A stretch of DNA of 28,093 nt, taken from CAJWLW01 sp963580095 (lineage in GTDB: Bacteria > Verrucomicrobiota > Lentisphaeria > JABSQK01 > CAJWLW01). The stretch spans positions 1 to 28,093 of the forward strand of contig CAUZJQ010000019.1 of NCBI GenBank assembly GCA_963580095.1, in the 5' to 3' direction. The notes below the pieces were generated by a model, which was given only the letters and a program-made list of their open reading frames with translations, ran no database searches and had not been told where the DNA came from. A program made the position numbers and the translations under genes. Positions 1 through 7,419 of the stretch are shown here, piece after piece. The number at the start of each line of letters is the position of its first letter. Positions within the stretch are counted from its first letter, which is position 1.

Positions 1-874
1 GATAATCCGACAGTTCGTTGGCTTTGCAGTTGAGTTCGGTGACCATGGCAGCACGGACGTGCGAGTCGACGAAAGTCACATGTGTGTCCCCGACCTTGGC
101 TGCCAGAGAAATGCCGACAACACCGCAACCGCAGCCGAGGTCGAGGATGCGGTCGCCCGCCTGGACCTCGGCGACTTCGGCCAAAGCCTGAGCGCCTGCG
201 TCGACTCGACGATGTGAAAAAACTCCAGGCACTGTTCGCAATTGGATGGTGTCACCGCCCGGTAGCGTCATGTCGAATTCAGCATCGAATTTCTTGATTT
301 TTTTCAGCGGTTTATTCTTGGTCGCGATCAGCAGGGCAGGGGCGTTTTTGCGGGCAGCGTGTACGGAGCAGTTGCCGAAGAGCTTCTTCGACTGCTGTTG
401 CTGCCAGGCGTGATCGCTGTCGACCGCGGTCAGGCATTTGCCGCCGGGTTTGACGGCCAGGTGGATCTGCTGCAGGATGTCCTGCATCAGTTCGTTCGAC
501 ATGGCGCCCTTTGAAACCTGCAGCAACGCCGCGTCGAAATAGTCGCTTTGGGAGATGTCTGGAGTACAAAGAACCGTGACGTCTGTATTGTGGTTGCGCT
601 CGAGATTTGTTTTTACCTTGCGTTGGTGGTAGCAGTCCAGCGTATGGACAACGACCTCGGCGCCGAGCAGGCCTTGCGCCGCCATGGCTGCCGCGCCCGT
701 GCGATTGCCGCACACCAGGAGTCGGCAATTGTCGGGGAGCCGGGCAATCGCCTCGATCAGCAACGCCTCCGCGATGTTGATGCCGGACCGTGATGTTACG
801 AAGCATTGGTCGTCGAGAAACGATTCTTCGGTGACCACGAGCGCCCGACTGTTGTCTGTAATCGAAATGTTCAT
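1..874 (-). CDS. RsmC/RlmG-like class I methyltransferase, 3' end beyond the window
   Basis: The frame is open from an ATG at 874 to the left edge, giving about 291 codons of a longer protein. It begins MNISITDNSRALVV. The first ~190 residues form a degenerate methyltransferase-like domain without a good SAM motif (for example LPDNCRLLVCGNRTGAAAM where motif I would be). The second half has a clean SAM-binding motif I, ILDLGCGCGVVGISLA, encoded near 100-150, followed by the acidic motif II FVDSH. This arrangement of a dead N-terminal copy and an active C-terminal MTS domain is that of RsmC/RlmG, which methylate guanine N2 in 16S or 23S rRNA. The NPP[FY] catalytic motif would lie past the edge, so rRNA specificity cannot be confirmed. 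It is divergent from the hydrolase gene starting at 951. Confidence 0.8.
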   Translation of the reverse strand, partial: MNISITDNSRALVVTEESFLDDQCFVTSRSGINIAEALLIEAIARLPDNCRLLVCGNRTGAAAMAAQGLLGAEVVVHTLDCYHQRKVKTNLERNHNTDVTVLCTPDISQSDYFDAALLQVSKGAMSNELMQDILQQIHLAVKPGGKCLTAVDSDHAWQQQQSKKLFGNCSVHAARKNAPALLIATKNKPLKKIKKFDAEFDMTLPGGDTIQLRTVPGVFSHRRVDAGAQALAEVAEVQAGDRILDLGCGCGVVGISLAAKVGDTHVTFVDSHVRAAMVTELNCKANELSDY

Positions 875-876
875 AG

Positions 877-904
877 TTGAAATTGTCTTAAACTTCGTTA
901 GGAT
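877..904 (+). promoter_or_regulatory. Candidate sigma-70 promoter for the hydrolase/PL22 unit
   Basis: TTGAAA at 877-882 and TAGGAT at 899-904 are separated by 16 nt, matching 5/6 and 4/6 consensus positions. The element lies in the 76-nt gap between the divergent methyltransferase and hydrolase genes. A Shine-Dalgarno-like TAAGG at 939-943 sits 7 nt before the ATG at 951. The assignment is by consensus reading only. Confidence 0.4.
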
Positions 905-950
905 AGCGGCGGAACATTAAACATGAGCACTAAAACAGTAAGGTAACCCC

Positions 951-2009
951 ATGTCTCTCCGGAATCTCAGTCCCCAGGCGATGTTTCGTAGTATTGCTGC
1001 CGGGCACACGCCGACTTGTAAGTTCACCGCTGATACGGCTGATGCATGCAGCGCTTGGCAGGCTGAGGCGCTGCCGCAGGTGCTCGCAACACTTGGTGAT
1101 CATCCCGAACGTGTCGATCTAAATCCGCACTTTGTCGCCGAGTGGGCACATGACGGGTTGATCAAGCAGCGTTGGCTCATCGATGTTCAGGAACACCTGT
1201 CTGCGTCACTGCTCATTGCGAAGCCCGCAGATATGCAGGACGGGGATGACCGGCCGGCAATCTTGTGTTGCCATGGCCACGGCGAGTTCGGCAAGGAACC
1301 GGTAATGGGTAACGACAACACCCCGGACCTGCGCGCCAACATCGATTTTCACGGCTACAATTACGGCCATGTCATGGCGAAGCATGGGTTCGTGACCTAC
1401 GCCATCGACTGGATCGGGTTTGGTGAACGCAACGACAGCAAGTGTCCAAACTCGAATGATATCTCGTTCGGTCGTGACTGGTGTAACATTTACTATCTGC
1501 ACGCCACCATGCTGGGGATGACTTCTTTGTCGATCAATGTCACCCATGGCATGGCCGCCACCGATTTTGTCGCCACTCAGCCGGGCGTCGACGCCAATCG
1601 TTTAGGCGTCATGGGGCTCAGCGGTGGCGGCACGATGACATTGTGGATGGCGCTTTGCGATGAGCGCTTCAAGGCGGCCGAGATCATCTGCTACAGCGAT
1701 CTGTGGGAGCACTTCGGTATCCGTCACGGCAACTACTGCGGCATGCAGGTTACGCCTGGTCTGTTCAAGCTGGTTGACTTGCCGGACTTGCAGGGGCTTC
1801 TCGTGCCGCGGCCGCTTATGCTGACGCTCGGCGTCAACGACTCCTGTTTCCGTATCGACACGGCGATGGAATGTGCGAAGCAGGCGAAACACATCTACGA
1901 CGTCGCCGGCGCCAGTGACAAGTTCGAAATTGACCTGCACGGCGGTGAACACGGGTGGCCGGACAATAAGTCGGAAGCTTTCTTCAAGCAACACCTGAAC
2001 TTTGGTTGA
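951..2009 (+). CDS. Alpha/beta hydrolase, dienelactone hydrolase / acetyl xylan esterase-like
   Basis: This 352-aa protein has a complete alpha/beta-hydrolase triad in the expected order. The nucleophile elbow GLSGGG places Ser224; Asp297 is in LGVNDSCF; His334 is in GGEHGWPDN near the C terminus. An oxyanion-loop sequence ILCCHGHGEFG precedes them near residue 105. No signal peptide is visible, so it is probably cytoplasmic. The stop at 2007-2009 is followed 3 nt later by the ATG of the PL22-like gene, so the two are very likely co-transcribed. Families of this type remove acetyl or other ester groups from carbohydrates, and a deacetylase role beside an oligouronide lyase is a reasonable inference. 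The exact substrate cannot be read from the sequence. Confidence 0.85.
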   Translation: MSLRNLSPQAMFRSIAAGHTPTCKFTADTADACSAWQAEALPQVLATLGDHPERVDLNPHFVAEWAHDGLIKQRWLIDVQEHLSASLLIAKPADMQDGDDRPAILCCHGHGEFGKEPVMGNDNTPDLRANIDFHGYNYGHVMAKHGFVTYAIDWIGFGERNDSKCPNSNDISFGRDWCNIYYLHATMLGMTSLSINVTHGMAATDFVATQPGVDANRLGVMGLSGGGTMTLWMALCDERFKAAEIICYSDLWEHFGIRHGNYCGMQVTPGLFKLVDLPDLQGLLVPRPLMLTLGVNDSCFRIDTAMECAKQAKHIYDVAGASDKFEIDLHGGEHGWPDNKSEAFFKQHLNFG

Positions 2010-2012
2010 CAG

Positions 2013-3146
2013 ATGACCGTAGTTGCATTGACCAAGGGCGAAGGACTGTCGGATCGCAGCAGTACCTACAGCGATCCGGATACTGGTGCGAAAGTTCATC
2101 AGTTGACTAGTGACGACTCGATCAACCACAGCTTCTTTTTCCTGAACCCGTCGTTTCGTCCCGGTCACGAAGATCAGCTTGGGTTTGTCACCCACCGCGG
2201 TGACAAACCACAGATCTGCCTACATGATGGACAAGCAGGCAGGTCGACATGCCTGACCGACCGCGAGGGTGTGCATGCGTTTTCTCCGGCGTTCAGCCCG
2301 GACGGCAAGTGGATTTTCTACACCACAGATGCCGCCGAAGTATGGCGGCTCGATCTCGATTCCCTCTCGGAAGATTGTCTCGCGACGCTCGAGGGTGCCG
2401 GCCTGGGTGAGGCTGGCGTGAGTCCGGATGGACGCTATATCGTGACCGCCTGCAAATGCGCATCGGGGCACGGCGTGTATGTCGTCGACGTCGAAGCGCG
2501 CAGCGGCCGCGTCATCCATGAAACCGACATGAAGATCATCCACCCGCAGTTCCATCGCGTTGACTCGGATATCATTGAATACGCCGGTGACCCCTGTCCG
2601 CGGTTGTGGACGATTCGCCGGGACGGTTCAGAAAACCAGTGTCTGTACCCAAGCACCGACAAAGAGTTCTTTGTGCACGAATCCTTTCTCGGCACCAGTG
2701 ATGAGCTGATCTTCACCGTCTGGCCGTATCGCTTGGCGAAGCTCAACATTCATAAACGCGAGCTCGAGACGATCGCGGAGATCAATGCCTGGCACATGGC
2801 CTCGTCAATCGACGGGACGAAGATTGTGTGCGACACCAATCATCCCGACATCGGCCTGTTGTTGATCGACCCGACAACCGGCGCGTACAAGCCGCTGTGC
2901 ACCTCCGGATCGTCAAATCAGGGGACGCAGTGGCAGCAGGACCACCCCGCCGGTGCCGATGTCTGGGCATCGATCCGCGGCGAAAAAGGGGAAACACTGA
3001 GTTGGATGGAGATGAAGGTCGACAATGTCTACGGGCCACAATGGACTCACCCGCATCCCGCATTCGACGCCGCCGGCGCCCGCGTGGTGTTCACCTCCGA
3101 TCGCACCGGCACACCGCAGATGTACGTGGTAGACGTGTCAGAGTGA
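2013..3146 (+). CDS. Oligogalacturonate lyase-like beta-propeller (PL22-type)
   Basis: This 377-aa protein has repeated propeller motifs such as FSPDGKWIFYTTD, VSPDGRYIVT and FDAAGARVVFTSDR. The start (VHQLTSDDSINHSFFF, NPSF) and end (THPHPAFD, VVFTSDRTGTPQMYVVDV) match the layout of PL22 oligogalacturonate lyases. The metal site of that family is preserved as Gln343-x-x-His346-x-His348, with His261 in INAWHMASS as the likely fourth ligand and the HES motif at 222-224. PL22 enzymes cleave short oligogalacturonides in the cytoplasm to unsaturated uronic acids, and this protein has no signal peptide, consistent with that. It sits 3 nt after the hydrolase gene without an obvious ribosome binding site, which suggests translational coupling. 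A different uronide substrate is possible. Confidence 0.8.
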   Translation: MTVVALTKGEGLSDRSSTYSDPDTGAKVHQLTSDDSINHSFFFLNPSFRPGHEDQLGFVTHRGDKPQICLHDGQAGRSTCLTDREGVHAFSPAFSPDGKWIFYTTDAAEVWRLDLDSLSEDCLATLEGAGLGEAGVSPDGRYIVTACKCASGHGVYVVDVEARSGRVIHETDMKIIHPQFHRVDSDIIEYAGDPCPRLWTIRRDGSENQCLYPSTDKEFFVHESFLGTSDELIFTVWPYRLAKLNIHKRELETIAEINAWHMASSIDGTKIVCDTNHPDIGLLLIDPTTGAYKPLCTSGSSNQGTQWQQDHPAGADVWASIRGEKGETLSWMEMKVDNVYGPQWTHPHPAFDAAGARVVFTSDRTGTPQMYVVDVSE

Positions 3147-3237
3147 ATCTATTCCTGCAGAACGGTTGGCTGGGCAGTCGATGCGAAACCGTCCAATGCC
3201 GATAGAAGTTTTCCGACTTCGCCGAGCCACAGATTAA

Positions 3238-3918
3238 TCACATCACAGACAGTGACTTGCCGTTGTCCTGAGTATCGATAGCGAGCAGGAAATCCACCGC
3301 TTTTTTCGCCCAGTCGTCCGGTCCCGGGAAACTGCTCGCACCAGTGCCGAAACAACTTTTCAGCATGTCTGTGTCGATGATGCCTGGGTTCACGGCGACG
3401 ACTGCCAAACCGGCCGGTAGTTCCTGTGACATTGCCTGGGTCAGGCCTTCAAGCCCCCACTTACTGGCGCAATAGGGTGCCACCTCCGGCGCTGTCGAGT
3501 GTCCCCAGGTCGAACTCAGGTTCACAATGACGCCGCAGCCGGCGTCGATCATTGCCGGCACAAAGGCGCGGATAACGCTTGCCGTGCCGCCGAGATTGAC
3601 GCTCATGACGCTCATGAACTCGTCGTCGTCGATCTCCCACAAGGGTGCATTGCGATTGATCACTCCGGCGTTGTTGATAACCAGATCGGGCACCCCGTTT
3701 TGTTCAAGGACCGCATTCGCCCAGGATTGCACCTGGACCCAATTGGCTACATCGACAGTGTCGAAGCGATGTGGTGAGGGACAGCTTGCCTGCAGGTCAG
3801 CGATTGGCGATGCCGACCGGCTACACCCGGAAATGGTGTGGCCGCGATTGACGAGCGGCTGCACGAGAGCTCTGCCGAGTCCTTTCGTCGTGCCGGTAAT
3901 AACGATGTGCTTGCCCAT
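3238..3918 (-). CDS. Short-chain dehydrogenase/reductase (SDR)
   Basis: This 226-aa classical SDR shows the nucleotide-binding motif TGTTKGLG (residues 8-15), the NNAG motif at 82-85, and the catalytic set Ser136, Tyr149 and Lys153 (Y-C-A-S-K). It ends soon after the sixth strand region (VVAVNPGIIDTDM) and is slightly shorter than the usual ~250 aa. The ATG at 3918 lies 10 nt after the stop of the KdgK-like kinase, so the two form an operon. In polyuronate pathways an SDR (KduD type or DEH reductase) supplies 2-keto-3-deoxygluconate to KdgK, so a related role is a fair inference. The sequence does not carry a diagnostic KduD signature that I can recognise. It is convergent with the PL22-like gene. 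Confidence 0.85.
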   Translation of the reverse strand: MGKHIVITGTTKGLGRALVQPLVNRGHTISGCSRSASPIADLQASCPSPHRFDTVDVANWVQVQSWANAVLEQNGVPDLVINNAGVINRNAPLWEIDDDEFMSVMSVNLGGTASVIRAFVPAMIDAGCGVIVNLSSTWGHSTAPEVAPYCASKWGLEGLTQAMSQELPAGLAVVAVNPGIIDTDMLKSCFGTGASSFPGPDDWAKKAVDFLLAIDTQDNGKSLSVM

Positions 3919-3928
3919 GGTGCAGTGC

Positions 3929-4915
3929 TTAGCGCTTCACCCTGCCGGCGCCGCCGCTGGCCAGCAACTCCTCGACCTCGGGGACCGAGACGAGATTGAA
4001 ATCTCTCGGGATCGAATGCTTCAGGCAGCCTGAAGCGATGCCGAACTCAACGGTTCGCGGCAGGTCATAGCCCGACATCAGCCCGTACAAAATGCCGGCA
4101 GTCAGGGCGTCGCCGGTGCCGATGCGGTCGACGATCTGAATCTCATACGAACGCCCGGTGTAGCAGTCGGTGCCGTCGAACATCGTAGCGCCATAGCGAT
4201 TGCTCGACGAGCAGTCGCCTTCGCGTATACCCATGACCACTCGTGTACAGCCGAAGCGCTCGTGCAGTTGACGTGCGGCGGCTTCATGGCTGTCGGCCTC
4301 GAGGTCGAACATTTGGTGGACATCGCCGAGGCTGGACATCGCCAGGTCAACTGACGGCATCAGACCGGCAAACGCTTCGCGAGCCGCCTCCAGGCTCCAT
4401 AGCTTGCTGCGATAATTGATATCGCAGCAGATCTTCACGCCGAGCCGCTTCGCAGCTGTGCGGGCGTCGTGGGCTATCTCGACAATGTTGGCGCCGCGCG
4501 AGATGCCGCTGCCGCTGAAAACAAACCAGTCTGCACCCGACAGGATTACGTCCCAGTCGAGGTCACCCCGCTGCAGACTCTGGAACGAGGTGTGTTCACG
4601 ATCGTAAACTACGTTGGTCGAGCGCTGTGAAGCGCCGGTCTCGACGTAGAAAACGCCCAACCGTTCGCCGCCGCGCAGCATATGCGCAGTATCAACGTCG
4701 TAGCGCCGCAGGTTGTTGATGACGCATTGGCCCATCTCGTGTTCCGGCACTTTGGAAACGACGCCGGCACTGATGCCCCAGTGGCTGAGGTTAACGGCGA
4801 CATTCGCCTCGGCACCGGTGAAACTCATGCCCAGCGTGTCGGCCTGCACCAGGCGCATGAACGGTGGCGGATCGAGGCGGAGGAGTAATTCAGCGAGAAC
4901 AACGACTTTTGGCAT
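3929..4915 (-). CDS. kdgK: 2-keto-3-deoxygluconate kinase-like PfkB sugar kinase
   Basis: This 328-aa ribokinase-family protein has the N-terminal PfkB signature FTGAEANVAVNLS (32-44) and the C-terminal signature DRIGTGDALTAG, with catalytic Asp269 preceded by the anion-hole residues GTG. Features typical of KDG kinases are the LGVFYVETGASQR stretch (86-98), the VVYDRE motif (102-107) and the CDINYRSKLW motif (164-173). The predicted reaction is ATP-dependent phosphorylation of 2-keto-3-deoxy-D-gluconate to KDPG, the final step linking uronate degradation to the Entner-Doudoroff aldolase. It is the first gene of a two-gene operon with the SDR. No KDPG aldolase lies in the window. A related kinase for another 2-keto-3-deoxy sugar acid cannot be excluded. 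Confidence 0.8.
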   Translation of the reverse strand: MPKVVVLAELLLRLDPPPFMRLVQADTLGMSFTGAEANVAVNLSHWGISAGVVSKVPEHEMGQCVINNLRRYDVDTAHMLRGGERLGVFYVETGASQRSTNVVYDREHTSFQSLQRGDLDWDVILSGADWFVFSGSGISRGANIVEIAHDARTAAKRLGVKICCDINYRSKLWSLEAAREAFAGLMPSVDLAMSSLGDVHQMFDLEADSHEAAARQLHERFGCTRVVMGIREGDCSSSNRYGATMFDGTDCYTGRSYEIQIVDRIGTGDALTAGILYGLMSGYDLPRTVEFGIASGCLKHSIPRDFNLVSVPEVEELLASGGAGRVKR

Positions 4916-4925
4916 AAGGGTTTCA

Positions 4926-4946
4926 GGCTTCGGGCTTCGGGCTGGG
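4926..4946. repeat. Heptad tandem repeat (GGCTTCG x2 plus a degenerate third copy)
   Basis: GGCTTCG occurs at 4926-4932 and again at 4933-4939, followed by the diverged GGCTGGG at 4940-4946. It lies directly upstream of the KdgK start codon in the 272-nt divergent spacer. The unit is short and no function can be read from it; slippage-prone intergenic heptads of this kind often recur around a genome. Confidence 0.5.
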
Positions 4947-5044
4947 GGTTTCGAGATGCAGAGACCGACAATATCCTTCCGAAAGGTTTCACATGCCAGC
5001 GATGGCTGGAACCGCCAAGGACCTTGAACTACGGTACAGGAACG

Positions 5045-5132
5045 AACGTCGAATACCGAGAAGATAAAAGGATCGATACAGTCCGGCCATTTTTACATGA
5101 ATTGGGCGACTTCCTCTCCGGCATTCGACGTT
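5045..5132. repeat. Imperfect inverted repeat between the two divergent sugar kinase genes
   Basis: AACGTCGAATACCG (5045-5058) and CGGCATTCGACGTT (5119-5132) are complementary at 13 of 14 positions and enclose a 60-nt spacer. It sits between the divergent KdgK and fructokinase genes. It could be a REP- or MITE-like dispersed element, a cruciform or an operator; the sequence alone does not decide. The right arm continues into TTGGGCGTTT, which is echoed at 16107-16124. Confidence 0.5.
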
Positions 5133-5187
5133 GGGCGTTTGTCTCTTGAACGTTCTTAACTTTCCCGAATAACCCGAACATCTTCCC

Positions 5188-6087
5188 ATGTCTCCTGTAA
5201 TCGTTGGACTCGGCGAAATTCTCTGGGATTTGTTGCCAAGCGGCCGGCAGCTCGGCGGGGCGCCAGCCAATTTTGCGTACTTCGCAAAACAGTTCGGTTG
5301 CGACGCCCGTGTCGTCACGGCGGTTGGCAACGATGGGGACGGCCGCGACATTCTGGCGTATCTTCTGGCGCAGGACCTGCCGACCGACGGCGTTGCGGTC
5401 GTTGATGATGCGCCGACCGGGATTGTTACCGTCGCGCTCGACGAGCGGGGCGTGCCGACCTACACGATCCATGAGCCGGCGGCCTGGGATTGCATGCCGA
5501 GTGTCGCCAGCCTGGAACTGGCCGCCGGCGTCGACGTTGTTTGTTTCGGCACGCTGGCCCAGAGACGGGCGCAGTCACGTGAAGCGATTCAGACATTCCT
5601 GGAGCATACACCCGCGTCTGCCTGGCGGGTGCTGGACGTCAATTTCCGCCTTGGCATCTATACCGCCGAGATCATCGAACAATCCCTGACTGCTGCCAAC
5701 GTACTGAAGGTCAACGACGACGAGCTCGAAATTCTTCGGACGTTCTACGTATTGCCTGCCGGTGACGAAGCAGCGCTGCGTGCCTTGGCTGAGCGTTTCG
5801 AACTTCACGTCGCTGTTCTCACCCGCGGCGCCGCCGGCAGTATGGCGATTTCTGGCGCCGCCAGCTCGGAGCAGCCGGTGATTGCCACAGATATTGTTGA
5901 TACCGTCGGTGCCGGCGATGCTTTCGGGGTGGCATTCGTGGTCGCTTTGGAGGCAGGCCAGCCGCTTGATGACGCACATGCCCTGGCGGCACAGGTGGCG
6001 TCATTCGTCTGCTCACAATCTGGCGCTATGTCACCGTTGCCAAAAGAGGTTCTCAGGCAATGGGATCGCGGGGCCCCAAGCGCGTGA
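5188..6087 (+). CDS. Fructokinase-like PfkB carbohydrate kinase
   Basis: This 299-aa ribokinase-family kinase begins with GLGEILWDLLPSG, the typical start of bacterial fructokinases, followed by LGGAPANFAYFA (22-33), the sugar-binding first PfkB signature. DVNFRLGIY lies at 150-158. The C-terminal signature VDTVGAGDAFGVAF contains catalytic Asp244. The predicted reaction is ATP plus fructose to fructose 6-phosphate, in the cytoplasm. It is divergent from KdgK and precedes a MalK-type ATPase by 190 nt, so a sugar import and phosphorylation unit is plausible. No clear Shine-Dalgarno precedes the ATG. Substrate identity within the family (fructose, mannose, other ketoses) is uncertain. Confidence 0.8.
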   Translation: MSPVIVGLGEILWDLLPSGRQLGGAPANFAYFAKQFGCDARVVTAVGNDGDGRDILAYLLAQDLPTDGVAVVDDAPTGIVTVALDERGVPTYTIHEPAAWDCMPSVASLELAAGVDVVCFGTLAQRRAQSREAIQTFLEHTPASAWRVLDVNFRLGIYTAEIIEQSLTAANVLKVNDDELEILRTFYVLPAGDEAALRALAERFELHVAVLTRGAAGSMAISGAASSEQPVIATDIVDTVGAGDAFGVAFVVALEAGQPLDDAHALAAQVASFVCSQSGAMSPLPKEVLRQWDRGAPSA

Positions 6088-6277
6088 TGGAGTTGTGCCG
6101 CGGCGGTCTCCAGTGATGATCAACCGCCGGCAGGAAGACCAGTGGCAGTAGACCGCGCCAAAGACTACCTTTCCAGGATCCCCTTTGCGTGTTATTCTTA
6201 AATGGTTGGCTATATTTCGCTTTCCGATGCAGTTGTTTGAACTGTTTTCCCGATTCACATCTCTGCGAGATAATACA

Positions 6278-7375
6278 ATGGCTCAAGTAAAGCTCGAAAA
6301 CGTTCGCAAGGTTTATCCCGGCAACATCGAGGCAGTCAAAAATTTTACGTTGGATATCGATAACAACGAGTTCATCGTCCTCGTCGGTCCGTCCGGTTGC
6401 GGTAAGTCCACAACTTTGCGGATGATCGCTGGACTCGAGGAGATTAGTGCGGGGAAAATTTCGATAGGTGACCGTGTCGTCAACGATCTGCCGCCGAAGG
6501 ATCGTGATATCGCCATGGTGTTTCAGAATTATGCACTGTATCCGCACATGACGGTCTACAACAATATGGCGTTTTCTCTGAAGTTGCGGAAAATGCCGCG
6601 GGCAGAGATCAAGCAGCGCGTCCAGGAAGCTGCCGACCTTCTTGGCATCAACGAGCTGCTCGCTCGTCGTCCCAAGGAGCTCTCGGGTGGCCAGCGCCAG
6701 CGCGTGGCCGTCGGACGGGCGATCGTCCGACACCCGGCGGTCTTCCTGTTTGACGAACCGCTTTCGAACCTCGACGCCAAGCTGCGTGTCCAGATGCGTG
6801 TCGAGATCAGTCGCCTCCACAACAGCCTTGATGCGACGATGATCTACGTCACCCATGATCAGGTGGAAGCGATGACCATGGGCGATCGTATCGTTGTGAT
6901 GCGCGATGGCGATGTGCAGCAGGTGGCCTCCCCGACCGATCTCTACGACAATCCCGCGAATCAGTTTGTCGCCTCGTTTATCGGTACGCCGCCAATGAAT
7001 TTTCTCTATGGCCGCGTTGCCAAGCAGGATGATGGATTGACCTTCGAAGAAGGTTCCTGCACGATTGCGATTCCGGCTAACTTCCAGGATGCTTTGGAAC
7101 CATTCACCGACAAGCCGCTGGTTTTCGGTATCCGTCCAGAGGACGTCGGATCGGAGACGGCGGAAAATGATTCACCGGTCTTCATTCGTGCAAGTGTTGA
7201 TGTCGTGGAGCCGATGGGCTCAGAAACGATGCTTTACATGCGCACTGCAGACAACACCTTCATCTCACGGATCGATCCGCACCGGACCTGTCATGCCGGG
7301 GATGAAATGCAACTGGCGCTGAATATGGACAAAGCCCATTTCTTCGAACCGGAGACGGAAGAAGTCGTGGCATAA
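6278..7375 (+). CDS. Sugar ABC transporter ATP-binding protein, MalK/UgpC/MsmX type
   Basis: The ATG at 6278 gives a 365-aa protein starting MAQVKLENVRKVYPG, as is standard for this family; the frame is open back to a TTG at 6185 but those 31 residues do not look like a family N terminus. Visible are Walker A GPSGCGKST (38-46), the Q-loop VFQNYALYPHMTV (81-93), signature LSGGQ (135-139), Walker B FLFDEPLSNLDAKLR (156-170) and switch His193. A C-terminal OB/TOBE region with FGIRPEDVG follows. This class energises import of mono- and oligosaccharides with separate permeases and a binding protein, none of which is in the window. It may therefore be a shared ATPase serving several importers, as MsmX does. 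Confidence 0.92.
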   Translation: MAQVKLENVRKVYPGNIEAVKNFTLDIDNNEFIVLVGPSGCGKSTTLRMIAGLEEISAGKISIGDRVVNDLPPKDRDIAMVFQNYALYPHMTVYNNMAFSLKLRKMPRAEIKQRVQEAADLLGINELLARRPKELSGGQRQRVAVGRAIVRHPAVFLFDEPLSNLDAKLRVQMRVEISRLHNSLDATMIYVTHDQVEAMTMGDRIVVMRDGDVQQVASPTDLYDNPANQFVASFIGTPPMNFLYGRVAKQDDGLTFEEGSCTIAIPANFQDALEPFTDKPLVFGIRPEDVGSETAENDSPVFIRASVDVVEPMGSETMLYMRTADNTFISRIDPHRTCHAGDEMQLALNMDKAHFFEPETEEVVA

Positions 7376-7419
7376 GTCTGGCTGCCGATTACACCACGAG
7401 CGTACGATTCGGATCCAGG

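Noticed and set aside
312..806. 164-codon minus-strand frame inside the methyltransferase
   Set aside because: Arg/Gly-rich translation without motifs; the true frame is the one from 874, which contains the SAM motif LDLGCGCG.
6053..6856. 267-codon frame antisense to the ABC ATPase
   Set aside because: Walker motifs are on the plus strand; this is a shadow.
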